Assembly (NCBI RefSeq): GCF_000177215.2
Contig: NZ_CM001368.1
Location: 310,001 to 374,000 of the forward strand
From: Solidesulfovibrio carbinoliphilus subsp. oakridgensis
GTDB lineage: Bacteria > Desulfobacterota > Desulfovibrionia > Desulfovibrionales > Desulfovibrionaceae
DNA: 64,000 bases
Reading direction: 5' to 3'
Shown: piece after piece, positions 9,366 to 21,260 of the stretch
How positions within the stretch are numbered: the first letter of the stretch is position 1
Layout: each line of letters opens with the position of its first letter
The notes under the pieces: model-generated
Seen by the model: only the letters and a program-made list of their open reading frames with translations
Told to the model about the DNA's origin: nothing
Database searches by the model: none
Position numbers and translations under genes: made by a program

Positions 9366-10112
9366 TTACTTCGCCTTGCCCTGGGCGGCCACGGCGGCCA
9401 CACTTTTGGCGATGGCCTCGGGGTCGCCGAGGTAGAAGTGGCGAAGCGGCCTTAGGCTGTCGTCGAGTTCGTAGACCAGCGGCACGCCGGTCGGGATGTT
9501 GAGTTCCGTGATGTCCGCGTCGCTGACGGCATCGAGGTATTTGACCAGGGCGCGGATGGAGTTGCCGTGGGCGGCCACGAGCAGGCGGGTCCCGGAACGG
9601 ATGGCCGGGGCCATGGTGTCGTTCCAGAAGGGCAGGACCCGGGCCACGGTGTCCTTGAGGCACTCGGTGCGCGGCAGTTCGGCGTCGGTGAGGCCGGCGT
9701 AGCGGCGGTCGCGGCCGGGGAAGCGGGCATCGTCCGGAGCAAGCGCCGGAGGCCGGGTGTCGAAGCTCCGGCGCCAGACGAAGACCTGCTCGTCGCCGTA
9801 TCGGGCGGCCGTCTCGGCCTTGTTGAGGCCTTGCAGGGCCCCGTAGTGGCGTTCGTTGAGTCTCCAGGACTTGGTGACGGGCAGCCACAGCCGGTCCATG
9901 CCGTCAAGGACGATGTCCAGGGTCTTTATGGCCCGGGACAGGACCGAGGTCAGGCAGGCGTCGAAGTCGTAGCCGCCGTCGGCGAGGAGCCTGGCGGCCG
10001 AGGCCGCCTCGGCCTGGCCCGCTTCGGTCAGGCCGACGTCGGTCCAGCCGGTGAAGCGGTTTTCCAGGTTCCAGGCGCTTTGTCCGTGGCGAAGCAGTAC
10101 CAGGGTGTGCAT
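9366..10112 (-). CDS. gpmA: 2,3-bisphosphoglycerate-dependent phosphoglycerate mutase
   Basis: Interconverts 3- and 2-phosphoglycerate in glycolysis and gluconeogenesis through a phosphohistidine. The 248-residue protein has the catalytic [12 protein letters not shown] at the N-terminus (His about residue 9). It also has [11 protein letters not shown], the proton-donor region [11 protein letters not shown] and the second histidine in [13 protein letters not shown]. The length equals that of the tetra/dimeric dPGM family. The start is ATG at 10110-10112. It follows thiC by 30 bp on the same strand, so the two may share a transcript, although no functional link is evident. A cofactor-independent enzyme could exist elsewhere. 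Confidence 0.94.
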   Translation of the reverse strand: MHTLVLLRHGQSAWNLENRFTGWTDVGLTEAGQAEAASAARLLADGGYDFDACLTSVLSRAIKTLDIVLDGMDRLWLPVTKSWRLNERHYGALQGLNKAETAARYGDEQVFVWRRSFDTRPPALAPDDARFPGRDRRYAGLTDAELPRTECLKDTVARVLPFWNDTMAPAIRSGTRLLVAAHGNSIRALVKYLDAVSDADITELNIPTGVPLVYELDDSLRPLRHFYLGDPEAIAKSVAAVAAQGKAK

Positions 10113-10142
10113 GCGTCCTCCGCGCGGGCCGGCCGTGGGGTG

Positions 10143-11456
10143 TTATTTGGCCTCGCCGTCCTTGGGGGACGGGCATTCGAAGTTCTCGCCGGTCATCATG
10201 CGCATGGCGCAAAGAGCCCCGCACATGGCGCATTCCTTTTCCTTGCTGTGCATGGCCCGACGCTTGTGGAGCAGGTCCGGGTCCAGGGAGAAGGAGGCCA
10301 TGGCCTCCCAGTCGAGGTCGGCCCGGGCCTTGGACATGCCAAGATCGCGGGCCACGGCCGCCGGCCGGCCGAGGGCCGTTTCCGCGCTCTGGGCGGCCAC
10401 CAGGCTGGCCTTGATGCCGGCCCAGACGTCATCGGGGCCGGGCAGGGTGAGGTGCTCGGCCGGGGTCAGGTAGCACAGGAAATCCGCGCCGAAATAGGCG
10501 GCCATGGCCCCGCCGATGGCCCCGGCGATGTGGTCGTAGCCCGGGGCGCAGTCCGTGGTCAGCGGCCCGAGAACGTAGAGCGGGGCCCCGCCGGTCAGGC
10601 GCTTGATGCCCTGGATCTGGCCCTGGACGAGGTGGAGCGGCACGTGGCCCGGTCCCTCGATCATGGTCTGGACGCCGCGGGCCTTGGCCCGGTCGGCCAG
10701 CCGGCCGAGGTTTATCACCTCTTCCCACTGGGCCCCGTCTCCGGCGTCGGCGCCGCAGCCGGGACGCAGGCCGTCGCCGAGGCTGATGGTCACGTTGTGG
10801 GCCAGGCAGAGGTCGAGGATGTCGTCGTAGCGGGTCAGAAACGGGTTTTCGGCCTCGTGGCGGCGCATCCAGCGGCCGAGGATCGAGCCGCCGCGCGAGA
10901 CGATGCCCGTCACCCGGCCGGACTCGGCGGCCAGTTCCACGCCCCGGCGGGTGACCCCGCAGTGCAGCGTCATGAAGTCCACGCCGCTGGCCGCCTGTTC
11001 GGCGATCTCGGCGATGATCTCGTCTTCCCCGAAATCGCTCGGGTCCTTGCCCTTGGCCACGTGGCGCTGGGCCACGGCGTACAGGGGCACCGTGCCGAGC
11101 GGCAGGTCGGTGGCGGCCAGGATGCTCTTGCGGATTTCGGTCAGGTCGCCGGCCGTGGACAGGTCCATGAGGGCGTGGGCCCCGGCCTTCTTGGCGAGTT
11201 TGGCCTTTTCGAGCTCCATGGCCACGTCGGTCACCAGCATGGAGGTGCCGATGTTGGCGTTGACCTTGACCCGGGCCGGCTGGCCGATCAAGGTCGGGGT
11301 GACGCCCTTGTGGGCGGGATTGGCAAGGACGACCATGGTGCCGGCGTCAACCGCGGCCAGGATGGTTTCCGGAGCCAGCCCGTCGGACTGGCCGAGCTTT
11401 CCCATGTGGGTGCGCAGGATATCGGAACAGATGGAGTTTTTGCTGCAGATGGACAT
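10143..11456 (-). CDS. thiC: Phosphomethylpyrimidine synthase
   Basis: Radical-SAM enzyme that converts 5-aminoimidazole ribotide to hydroxymethylpyrimidine phosphate for thiamine. The 437-residue protein is the short form lacking the N-terminal extension of the E. coli type. Recognisable parts are IGTSMLVTD, MTLHCGVTR, SLGDGLRPGC and MIEGPGHVPLH. The C-terminal cluster motif reads CAMCGALC, that is C-x2-C-x3-C, one residue shorter than the C-x2-C-x4-C I recall for the long form. ATG at 11454-11456 has AAGGATC upstream; an upstream in-frame ATG at 11510 lacks support. I could not find the CTGAGA boxes of a TPP riboswitch in the 175 bp upstream. Confidence 0.94.
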   Translation of the reverse strand: MSICSKNSICSDILRTHMGKLGQSDGLAPETILAAVDAGTMVVLANPAHKGVTPTLIGQPARVKVNANIGTSMLVTDVAMELEKAKLAKKAGAHALMDLSTAGDLTEIRKSILAATDLPLGTVPLYAVAQRHVAKGKDPSDFGEDEIIAEIAEQAASGVDFMTLHCGVTRRGVELAAESGRVTGIVSRGGSILGRWMRRHEAENPFLTRYDDILDLCLAHNVTISLGDGLRPGCGADAGDGAQWEEVINLGRLADRAKARGVQTMIEGPGHVPLHLVQGQIQGIKRLTGGAPLYVLGPLTTDCAPGYDHIAGAIGGAMAAYFGADFLCYLTPAEHLTLPGPDDVWAGIKASLVAAQSAETALGRPAAVARDLGMSKARADLDWEAMASFSLDPDLLHKRRAMHSKEKECAMCGALCAMRMMTGENFECPSPKDGEAK

Positions 11457-11632
11457 AGTTGATCCTTGAGAGGGTTGACGGATCGCAGTTTCTAGCATGA
11501 AGGCCGGCAAAGCTCAAAGGCGGGTTGGGGAAAAAGCCGGGTACGAAGAAAACGTTCCCAGGACTTGCCAAGCCGATAAAAAGGCGTTAATTGATCTCGC
11601 TTTCCCGAAAGGGCCATTCAAGGAGTCGCCAG

Positions 11633-11851
11633 ATGAACAAGGATATTCAGCCCAAGACCTTCAAGGCCACCATCCGCTGCAACTGCGGGTTCGAAGCCCA
11701 GGCCATTTCCACCAAGGGCGAGCTGATGCTCGTGGAAGTCTGCTCCAACTGCCATCCGTTCTACACCGGCAAGCAGCGTTTCCTCGACACCGCCGGCCGC
11801 ATCGACCGCTTCCGGAAAAAGTACGCCAAGTTCGACCAGCCCAAGGCCTAG
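11633..11851 (+). CDS. rpmE: 50S ribosomal protein L31 (zinc-binding form)
   Basis: Large-subunit protein of 72 residues. It has the zinc-ligand cysteines of the C+ form: CNC near residue 13 and CSNC near 35 ([15 protein letters not shown]). The start is ATG 11633 with GGAG eight bases before; the frame is open upstream to 11591 without family-like sequence. It leads a plus-strand series rpmE, DUF1385, prfA, prmC with short gaps, probably one operon for translation functions. Confidence 0.95.
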   Translation: MNKDIQPKTFKATIRCNCGFEAQAISTKGELMLVEVCSNCHPFYTGKQRFLDTAGRIDRFRKKYAKFDQPKA

Positions 11852-11912
11852 TGCGGGTTTTTCCATCCTCCGCCGGGCCCTCGCGCCCGGCGGCCAGCCC
11901 GGGGTACCGTTC

Positions 11913-12869
11913 ATGAAGCGCACCGGATTCCTCCTGCCCCTCCTTTTCGCCGCACCGACCGTGGGTGGTCAGGCCGTCATGGAAGGGGTGATGATGCGCG
12001 ACCGGGAGCGGCTGGCTATTGCCGTGCGAAAGCCGGGTGGCGACATCCATCTCGACGTGCGCCCCTGGTTCACCCTGACCGCCGCCAAAATCCTGCGCAA
12101 ACCCTTTTTGCGCGGGTTTCCCATCCTGCTCGAAACCCTGGTCAACGGCATCAAGGCGCTTAATTTCTCGGCCCAGATGGCCGTGGAAGAGGACGGGGAC
12201 GAAGGCGAGATCGGGCCGTGGGCCATGGGCCTGACGCTGGCCGCGTCCATCGGCTTCGCCTTGCTGCTGTTCGTGGTGACGCCGCATCTTTTTTCCCTGG
12301 GCATGAAGGCGGCCGGCCTGTCCGGCGGCGTGGAGGCCTTAAGCTTCCACGTCTGGGACGGCCTTTTCAAGATGCTGCTTTTTCTCGGCTACATCCTGGC
12401 CATCTCCTACCTGCCGGACGTGCGCCGGGTTTTCGAGTACCACGGGGCCGAACACAAGGTCATCTGGGCCTACGAGCAGGGCGCGGAACTGTCCCCGGCC
12501 GGAGCGCGCGGCTTCTCCCGCCTGCACCCCCGGTGCGGCACGGCCTTCCTGCTCTTCGTGCTGGCCATCTCCATCGTGCTCTACGCCTTTCTGATCCCCT
12601 GGCTCCTGACTTTTTACGCGCCCGCGACCGGCTGGATCAAGCAGGCCTACATCGTGGCCCTGAAGCTCGCGCTCATGGCGCCGGTCAGCGCCGTGGCCTA
12701 CGAAGTCATCAAAGTGGCGGGCAAGTTTCACACCAGCCTCGTCTGCCGCCTGATTTCGGCCCCCGGGCTCTTGATGCAGCTCCTGACCACCAAGGAACCC
12801 GACGACCGGCAGATCGAGGTGGCCCTGGCCGCCCTTCGCGGCGCGGTGGATCGTCAGCCGGCTTCCTGA
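11913..12869 (+). CDS. DUF1385 multi-pass membrane protein
   Basis: A 318-residue member of the DUF1385 (YqhQ-like) family. The diagnostic N-terminal [13 protein letters not shown] and the central [15 protein letters not shown], with its HxAxH-like polar cluster, are both present. At least four hydrophobic helices are visible, around residues 100-125, 150-170, 205-230 and 245-270. [15 protein letters not shown] lies just before one of them. Molecular function is not established. The constant company of rpmE and prfA in this group of bacteria suggests a link with translation or membrane biogenesis, which is inference. The start follows rpmE by 61 bp; the short hydrophobic N-terminus resembles a signal sequence but flows directly into the conserved motif. 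Confidence 0.88.
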   Translation: MKRTGFLLPLLFAAPTVGGQAVMEGVMMRDRERLAIAVRKPGGDIHLDVRPWFTLTAAKILRKPFLRGFPILLETLVNGIKALNFSAQMAVEEDGDEGEIGPWAMGLTLAASIGFALLLFVVTPHLFSLGMKAAGLSGGVEALSFHVWDGLFKMLLFLGYILAISYLPDVRRVFEYHGAEHKVIWAYEQGAELSPAGARGFSRLHPRCGTAFLLFVLAISIVLYAFLIPWLLTFYAPATGWIKQAYIVALKLALMAPVSAVAYEVIKVAGKFHTSLVCRLISAPGLLMQLLTTKEPDDRQIEVALAALRGAVDRQPAS

Positions 12870-12982
12870 CCCCGAGCCTCTTCGATCGGCCCCCCGGCCC
12901 GCCCGGTTCATCCGGTCCGTTCCCAACCCCAGCCGGGGAATGCGGCAAGCGTGTCCCGCTCCCCCCGCTTCGGAGACGTTTC

Positions 12983-14056
12983 ATGTTCGCCAAACTCGAG
13001 AGCCTCGAACGCAAATACGTGGAGCTGGAAAAACAGCTTTCCGATCCCTCCGTGGTCAACGACCAGGAACGCTACCGCAAGTTGACCAAGGCCCACGCCG
13101 ACATGGCCGATATGATGGCCGCCTTTCGGGAGCACAAGCAACTGTCGCGCGACCTGGAAGAAAACCAGGAAATGGCCCAGGACCCGGACCCGGAAATGCG
13201 GGAGCTGGCCCTGGCCGAAATCAAGGCCATCAAGGAGGCCCTGCCCGAAATCGAAGCCCGCTTGAAGCTTTTGCTCCTGCCCAAGGACCCCATGGACGAC
13301 AAGAACATCCTTCTTGAAATCCGGGCCGGCACCGGCGGCGAGGAAGCGGCGCTTTTCGCGGGAGACCTCTTTCGCATGTACTGCCGGTACGCCGAAGCCC
13401 GGCGCTGGAAGGTCGAACTCATGAGCCAGTCCGAAACCGGCTCCGGCGGCTACAAGGAAGTCATCGCCTCCATTGCCGGCGACAAGGTCTACAGCCGCCT
13501 CAAATACGAATCCGGGGCCCACCGCGTCCAGCGCGTGCCGGCCACCGAATCGCAAGGCCGCATCCATACCTCGGCCGTCACGGTCGCCATCATGCCCGAA
13601 GCCGAGGAAGTCGACGTGGCCATCGATCCCAACGACCTGCGCATCGACGTCTACCGGTCGAGCGGTCCCGGCGGCCAGTCCGTCAACACCACCGACTCGG
13701 CCGTGCGCGTCACCCACGTCCCCTCGGGACTGGTCGTCATCTGCCAGGACGAAAAATCCCAGCACAAAAACAAGGCCAAGGCCTTAAAGGTCCTGCGCTC
13801 CCGCCTGCTCCAGATCGAACAGGAAAAGCAGCGTCTGGAACAGGAAGCCACCCGCCGCTCCCAGGTCGGCACCGGCGACCGGTCCGAACGCATCCGGACC
13901 TACAATTTCCCCCAGAGCCGCGTCACCGACCACCGCATCAACCTGACGCTCTACCGCCTGGAAGCCGTGCTCGAAGGCGACCTCGACGAACTGTGCGAGG
14001 GGCTGATCGCCCACTACCAGTCCGAAGCCCTGAAAGCCCAGGCCGACATCGGGTAG
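12983..14056 (+). CDS. prfA: Peptide chain release factor 1
   Basis: Terminates translation at UAA and UAG. The 357-residue protein has the stop-codon recognition tripeptide PAT in [14 protein letters not shown]. The peptidyl-hydrolysis loop [15 protein letters not shown] carries the GGQ that the downstream methyltransferase modifies. The N-terminal third is a coiled helical domain rich in Lys/Glu, as expected. Start: ATG 12983 opens the family-standard MFAKLE; the frame is open upstream to 12218 over DUF1385 but that is a shadow. The substrate-enzyme pair prfA-prmC is adjacent, a widespread arrangement. Confidence 0.96.
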   Translation: MFAKLESLERKYVELEKQLSDPSVVNDQERYRKLTKAHADMADMMAAFREHKQLSRDLEENQEMAQDPDPEMRELALAEIKAIKEALPEIEARLKLLLLPKDPMDDKNILLEIRAGTGGEEAALFAGDLFRMYCRYAEARRWKVELMSQSETGSGGYKEVIASIAGDKVYSRLKYESGAHRVQRVPATESQGRIHTSAVTVAIMPEAEEVDVAIDPNDLRIDVYRSSGPGGQSVNTTDSAVRVTHVPSGLVVICQDEKSQHKNKAKALKVLRSRLLQIEQEKQRLEQEATRRSQVGTGDRSERIRTYNFPQSRVTDHRINLTLYRLEAVLEGDLDELCEGLIAHYQSEALKAQADIG

Positions 14057-14104
14057 CCGGCACGGGGCGTGCCGTCCCTCGGCCGCCGGAGGCATCTTCT
14101 TCCC

Positions 14105-15016
14105 ATGACCGCCGACATCCACACCCCCGACAGCACTCCCCCTGCCGCCACCTCCGCCAAACGCGCCCCGACCATCCGGGAGATCCTGCAAAAGACGGAA
14201 ACCTACCTCGCCGGCAAGGGCGTGGACGCGCCGAAGCTGTCGGCCCAACTGCTGCTGGCGCACAGCCTGGGGCTGGACCGGCTGGGGCTGATCCTGGCCA
14301 TGGACCGGCCTCTCACGCCGGACGAGCTGGACGCCTTCCGGCCGCTGGTGGCCCGGCGGGGCCGGGGAGAGCCGGTGGCTTATCTGCTGGGGGAACGGGA
14401 GTTCTACGGCCTGGATTTTCGCGTCACCCCGGACACGCTCATTCCGCGGCCCGAGACCGAACTGATCGTGGACCGGGCCCTGGCCCTTTTTCCGGCCGGG
14501 AATGTGGCCGCGTTTGCCGATCTTGGCACGGGGTCGGGCTGCCTGGCCGTGACGCTGGCAAGCAAGTTCCCGGCGGCCGTGGGCCTGGCCCTGGACAGAA
14601 GCCCGAACGCTCTGGCCGTGGCCCGGGAGAACGCCGCGCGGCACGGGGTGGCGGACCGGCTGGCGTTCGTGGAGGCCGATTTCGCGGCCCTGCCGGCCCG
14701 GGACGGCGGGTATGGGCTGGTGGTCTCCAATCCGCCCTATGTGAGCCAGGCGGAATACGGCGAGTGCTCCCGCGAAGTCCGGGACTTCGAGCCGCTGGCG
14801 GCGCTTGTGCCCGGGGAGACCGGGCTTGAGGCCGTGCCGGTGGTGGCCCAGGCGGCCTTTGACGCCCTGGCTCCGGGGGGCTGGCTCCTGGTCGAGATCG
14901 GCTGGAAGCAGGGCGGCGAGGCGGCGGACATCCTGGCCGCGAGCGGCTTTGCCGATGTGGCCGTGCGCCGCGATCTGGCCGGCTGCGACCGGGTGGTCGA
15001 GGGCCGTCGGCCGTAA
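14105..15016 (+). CDS. prmC: Release factor glutamine N5-methyltransferase
   Basis: SAM-dependent enzyme that methylates the GGQ glutamine of release factors. The 303 residues comprise an N-terminal helical domain (TIREILQKTETYL) and a Rossmann methyltransferase domain. Landmarks are IPRPETELIVD, the SAM loop FADLGTGSGCLAV and the catalytic SNPPYVS. Start ATG 14105; an ATG at 14069 is possible. A partial copy of the GC-rich repeat (GCCGCCGGAGGC) just upstream may supply the ribosome binding site. It ends the rpmE-prmC operon; a terminator hairpin follows at 15094. Confidence 0.93.
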   Translation: MTADIHTPDSTPPAATSAKRAPTIREILQKTETYLAGKGVDAPKLSAQLLLAHSLGLDRLGLILAMDRPLTPDELDAFRPLVARRGRGEPVAYLLGEREFYGLDFRVTPDTLIPRPETELIVDRALALFPAGNVAAFADLGTGSGCLAVTLASKFPAAVGLALDRSPNALAVARENAARHGVADRLAFVEADFAALPARDGGYGLVVSNPPYVSQAEYGECSREVRDFEPLAALVPGETGLEAVPVVAQAAFDALAPGGWLLVEIGWKQGGEAADILAASGFADVAVRRDLAGCDRVVEGRRP

Positions 15017-15093
15017 GCGTTTTTCGACCGCGTCCGCGTTTTTTCCTTCCCCTTCGCTTTTCCGCAAACGGTTCCCCCGATTCCCGCCATCCT

Positions 15094-15127
15094 GGTCCCG
15101 TGCCGTTCGGCCGGGACCGGCTTTTTC
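15094..15127 (+). terminator. Terminator after prmC
   Basis: GGTCCCG pairs with CGGGACC around an 11-base loop and is followed by a five-T run (CTTTTTC). It lies about 80 bp past prmC. The remainder of the 424-bp gap up to 15440 shows no coding signal I can defend; a short purine-rich run sits near 15205, with no recognisable metal riboswitch. Confidence 0.65.
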
Positions 15128-15440
15128 CCGTGGCCGTCGCGGATATCCCGGCCAAGCGGTCTCCCCCGTGCCGCCGTTGACGCGGATAACGGAATGCCGC
15201 ATAAGAAAATGGGATCTTCCCTGATCCTTGCGCTCGTTCCCCCATTTCCGGGGAGCGCGCGCGAGGCGGACGGCAGTCCGCGCCATTGGCCCCCGGTTGC
15301 CCGGCTTTTTGTCGCCACATTTTTCTCTACGGAGTCTTTTGTGCAGTTCCCACCCGCTCACGTATCGGCCGATCGTTTTCCCCGCCCGTGTCTGTCCTTC
15401 GCCAAGGACCGCCTTCCCCGCCATCCGGACGTGGTGGCCC

Positions 15441-16721
15441 ATGCATAACTCCGACCGGACGCCACCCAAGGATAAAACCTTGCTGCAGAAGCTCGGGCCG
15501 GGGCTCATCACCGGCGCGGCGGACGACGATCCGAGCGGAATCGCCACCTACAACCAGGTCGGCGCCGCCTTCGGCTACGGCATGTTGTGGACCTGCGTCC
15601 TGACGATTCCGCTCATGATTTCCATCCAGATCGTGAGCGCGCAAATCGGCCGCGTCACGGGCAATGGCATCGCGGCCAACATCCGCGGCCATTTCCCCCC
15701 CTGGCTCCTCAGGGGCCTCGTGGGGCTGCTGTTTATGGCCAATACGATCAACATCGCGGCCGATGTCGGGGCCATGGGCGCGGCCGTGGAAATGCTCGGC
15801 GGCGGATCCTGGCAGCATTATGCCATCGGTTTCGGCGTCGTTTCCCTGGTGTTGCAGGTCTTCGTTCCGTTCCCCCGCTATGCCCCGTTTTTGAAAACCC
15901 TGACCCTGGCCCTGTTTGCCTATGTCGGCATTGCCTTTGTCGTCGAGGTGCCGTGGGGCGAGGTGGCCTATCAGGTCATCGTTCCTTCCGTTCCCCTGAC
16001 GCTTGCCTATGCGGCCGGCGTGGTGGCGGTCCTTGGCACCACCATCAGCCCCTATCTGTTCTTTTGGCAGGCCTCCCAGGAAGTGGAGGAGCAGCGCGCC
16101 GAACCCGGAGAGGAACCGCTCAAGGAAGCCCCGGAGCAGGCCCCCCGCAATTTTGCCCGCATCAAGCTCGACACCTACGTGGGGATGGTCTTTTCCAATC
16201 TGATCGCCTTTTTCATCATGCTGACGGCGGCCGTGACCCTCAACAGCCACGGGGTGACGAACATCCAGACCTCGGCCCAGGCGGCGGAGGCGCTCCGTCC
16301 CATTGCCGGGGATTTCGCCTTCTGGCTCTTTGCCGCCGGCATGATCGGAGCGGGCATGCTGGCCGTGCCGACCCTGGCCGGCTCGGCCGCCTATGCCGTG
16401 GCCGAGGCCTTCAAGTGGAAGATCGGCCTTGGCCGCGAGCTGTTGCGGGCCAAGGGCTTCTACATGGTCCTGGCCGTATGCACGCTGCTTGGCGTGGCCA
16501 TCAACCTGGCCCCCGTAGACCCGATCCAGGCGCTGTTTTTGAGCGCGGTCATAAACGGCGTCATTGCCGTGCCGATCATGGCCATGATCATGCTCCTCTC
16601 CGGGCGGGCCGATGTCATGGGCAAGTTCGTGGTCAAACGCCGTTTGCGGGTTTTCGGCTGGCTGGCCACGGGGGTGATGGCCGTGGCCGTACTGGTCATG
16701 TTCGCGGGATTGGCCGGGTAG
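15441..16721 (+). CDS. Nramp-family (SLC11) metal ion transporter, variant motifs
   Basis: A 426-residue inner-membrane transporter with about 11 hydrophobic helices. The first helix carries TGAADDDPSGIATY. Canonical manganese/iron Nramps have DPGN here, while this protein reads DPSG. The sixth-helix site, normally containing a methionine in MPH, reads LGTTISPYLFFWQASQ. Both changes are at the metal site, so ion selectivity may differ. The group that includes the described Nramp-related magnesium transporters also departs from the canonical motifs, but I cannot place this protein in it without a tree. A charged loop (EVEEQRAEPGEEP) links helices 6 and 7. ATG 15441 is the best start; no strong ribosome site is visible. 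Confidence 0.85.
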   Translation: MHNSDRTPPKDKTLLQKLGPGLITGAADDDPSGIATYNQVGAAFGYGMLWTCVLTIPLMISIQIVSAQIGRVTGNGIAANIRGHFPPWLLRGLVGLLFMANTINIAADVGAMGAAVEMLGGGSWQHYAIGFGVVSLVLQVFVPFPRYAPFLKTLTLALFAYVGIAFVVEVPWGEVAYQVIVPSVPLTLAYAAGVVAVLGTTISPYLFFWQASQEVEEQRAEPGEEPLKEAPEQAPRNFARIKLDTYVGMVFSNLIAFFIMLTAAVTLNSHGVTNIQTSAQAAEALRPIAGDFAFWLFAAGMIGAGMLAVPTLAGSAAYAVAEAFKWKIGLGRELLRAKGFYMVLAVCTLLGVAINLAPVDPIQALFLSAVINGVIAVPIMAMIMLLSGRADVMGKFVVKRRLRVFGWLATGVMAVAVLVMFAGLAG

Positions 16722-16746
16722 CCGGCCGGATACGGGCCGTGGAGAC

Positions 16747-16778
16747 GCGAAAGCCCGGTCAGGCGGCCGGGCTTTCGC
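16747..16778. terminator. Bidirectional hairpin between Nramp gene and ftsH
   Basis: GCGAAAGCCCGG pairs perfectly with CCGGGCTTTCGC over 12 bp with an 8-base loop. It lies between the convergent Nramp-type gene and ftsH. There is no T-run on either side, so the efficiency of termination is uncertain. Confidence 0.6.
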
Positions 16779-16899
16779 ATGGTTGCGTCATGTGCCGCGC
16801 CCCGGGGCGGTAGGACCGGAGCTTGCGGAAAAGGACAGGGATGGGCGGCCCCGAATCCCGGGAGAGGGGAAAGCGGGCCGCCCCAAAGGTCATTTGCCG

Positions 16900-18717
<1,818 letters not shown>

Positions 18718-18970
18718 GTTCTTCACAGGACGCTCGCGGGTGGAGGTTGCGGGGACGACTTTGGTTGTCTCCCTATACGTCGGTTCGGGGCGGATGACAA
18801 CGCGGCCGGACCGGCCGCGTCGGCCTGTCCGGGAACGGGATTCGGGGTGGGAGTGAAAAAAAACGCGGGAAAAGGCAAAAAGCCCTTGCCAGGGGTGGGG
18901 GATGGGGGTAAAGACCCCTCTTCGCGTCTGTGTGAAGCGGACGTGGCCAAAGAGTGAGCGAAAAAAAGAC

Positions 18971-18999
18971 TTGACACACCCGACTCTGCGAGCTAGTTT
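18971..18999 (+). promoter_or_regulatory. Sigma-70-type promoter of the tRNA-tuf operon
   Basis: A perfect -35 TTGACA (18971-18976) and a -10-like TAGTTT (18994-18999) are 17 bp apart and end 15 bp before the first tRNA. The 250 bp from here back to ftsH hold only GC-rich hairpins (for example GCGGCCG/CGGCCGC near 18810). Confidence 0.75.
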
Positions 19000-19014
19000 G
19001 CTGCCTCTTGAGCA

Positions 19015-19090
19015 GCTGGCGTAGCTCAACTGGCAGAGCAGCTGATTTGTAATCAGCAGGTTGCGGGTTCGAGTCCCATCGCCAGCTCCA
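19015..19090 (+). tRNA. tRNA-Thr (anticodon TGT)
   Basis: Acceptor GCTGGCG pairs with CGCCAGC. The anticodon stem GCTGA/TCAGC encloses TTTGTAA, giving TGT. The T-arm has GGTTCGAGTCC, and CCA is encoded. First gene of a four-tRNA cluster upstream of tuf. Confidence 0.95.
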
Positions 19091-19094
19091 GAGC

Positions 19095-19180
19095 GGAGGG
19101 GTTCCCGAGTGGCCAAAGGGAACAGACTGTAAATCTGTCGGCGTACGCCTTCGGAGGTTCAAATCCTCCCCCCTCCACCA
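19095..19180 (+). tRNA. tRNA-Tyr (anticodon GTA)
   Basis: Class II tRNA of 86 nt with a long variable arm (GTCGGCGTACGCCTTC). The anticodon loop CTGTAAA gives GTA. Acceptor GGAGGGG pairs with CCCCTCC, and CCA is encoded. Confidence 0.95.
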
Positions 19181-19240
19181 TAAGTGCGCGAATGCAGTAG
19201 GAGACAGGAAGCCCTGTCGCATGGACTACGTGTGACATAC

Positions 19241-19317
19241 GCGGGAATAGCTCAATTGGCTAGAGCATCAGCCTTCCAAGCTGAGGGTTGCGAGTTCGAG
19301 TCTCGTTTCCCGCTCCA
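19241..19317 (+). tRNA. tRNA-Gly (anticodon TCC)
   Basis: Acceptor GCGGGAA pairs with TTCCCGC. The anticodon stem TCAGC/GCTGA has loop CTTCCAA, giving TCC. CCA is encoded. It is separated from tRNA-Tyr by 60 bp of unassigned spacer. Confidence 0.95.
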
Positions 19318-19345
19318 AAGCCTCCCGTGTCCTACGCAGAATAAA

Positions 19346-19421
<76 letters not shown>

Positions 19422-19477
19422 TATCTCAATCACCTCACAAAACCTGAGAAGCCAAACCGCTTAGGCAGGGGGACGAC

Positions 19478-20671
<1,194 letters not shown>

Positions 20672-20674
20672 ATG

Positions 20675-20824
20675 ATGCGTATCAATATCCAGCTGCAGTG
20701 CACCGAGTGCAAACGCAAGAACTACGCCACGGAAAAGAATAAAAAGAACACCACCGGCCGCCTCGAGGTCAAGAAGTACTGCCCGTTCGATCGTAAGCAT
20801 ACGGTCCATCGGGAAACCAAGTAG
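20675..20824 (+). CDS. rpmG: 50S ribosomal protein L33
   Basis: A 49-residue large-subunit protein starting [17 protein letters not shown] and ending [16 protein letters not shown]. The first zinc-type pair CTEC is present; the second reads CPFD, so the fourth cysteine is replaced, a pattern also seen in other L33 proteins. Two adjacent ATGs (20672 and 20675) follow the tuf stop directly; I prefer the second because the family begins MR. It sits between tuf and tRNA-Trp as in the usual secE-nusG operon. Confidence 0.95.
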   Translation: MRINIQLQCTECKRKNYATEKNKKNTTGRLEVKKYCPFDRKHTVHRETK

Positions 20825-20840
20825 CGCCGGTTTATAACGC

Positions 20841-20916
20841 AGGGCAGTAGCTCCAACGGTAGAGCATCGGACTCCAAATCCGAGGGCTGGGGGTTCGAAT
20901 CCCTCCTGCCCTGCCA
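20841..20916 (+). tRNA. tRNA-Trp (anticodon CCA)
   Basis: Acceptor AGGGCAG pairs with CTGCCCT. The anticodon stem TCGGA/TCCGA has loop CTCCAAA, giving CCA. The 3' CCA is encoded. It lies between rpmG and secE. Confidence 0.96.
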
Positions 20917-20937
20917 TTTTCGAGTAAGGCGTAGGTC

Positions 20938-21249
20938 ATGGCCAAAGAAAAGACACAGGCGGTTGCCGCCGCGGACAAGCCCGTCAAGGCCAAGCCCGCT
21001 GCATGCAAGGCGGGAACCAAGTCCGCCGACGGTGCGGCCGGCTCGGACAAGTCCCTCAAGGCGCGTATCGACGCGGGCAGGGAATTCTTCGAGCAGTCCA
21101 AGGTCGAACTGAAAAAGGTCACCTGGCCCACGCGCCAAGAGACGGTGAAGACCGGCATCGCGGTCCTGGTCTTTAGCGTTGTCATGGCCATTTACCTGGG
21201 TGTCGTCGATATGGCCCTGTCCCGGCTCGTCGCGTTCATCCTCTCGTAA
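20938..21249 (+). CDS. secE: Preprotein translocase subunit SecE
   Basis: Essential small subunit of the SecYEG channel. Of 103 residues, the first 45 are a lysine/alanine-rich cytoplasmic stretch. The conserved amphipathic segment EQSKVELKKVTWPTRQET follows, then one membrane helix (about 75-97). The single-helix form is the common one. nusG starts 11 bp downstream. Confidence 0.96.
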   Translation: MAKEKTQAVAAADKPVKAKPAACKAGTKSADGAAGSDKSLKARIDAGREFFEQSKVELKKVTWPTRQETVKTGIAVLVFSVVMAIYLGVVDMALSRLVAFILS

Positions 21250-21260
21250 CGGGATAGATC

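Noticed and set aside
11457-11632. Possible TPP riboswitch upstream of thiC
   Set aside because: Neither strand shows the conserved thi-box pieces; only a small hairpin-prone stretch is seen.
15228-15440. N-terminal extension of the Nramp-type transporter
   Set aside because: The extra 71 codons are Arg/Pro rich and end just before a protein start that already matches the family.
18718-19116. Upstream extension of ftsH through the tRNA cluster
   Set aside because: It would be antisense to tRNA-Thr and tRNA-Tyr; the ATG at 18717 gives the family N-terminus and first membrane helix.
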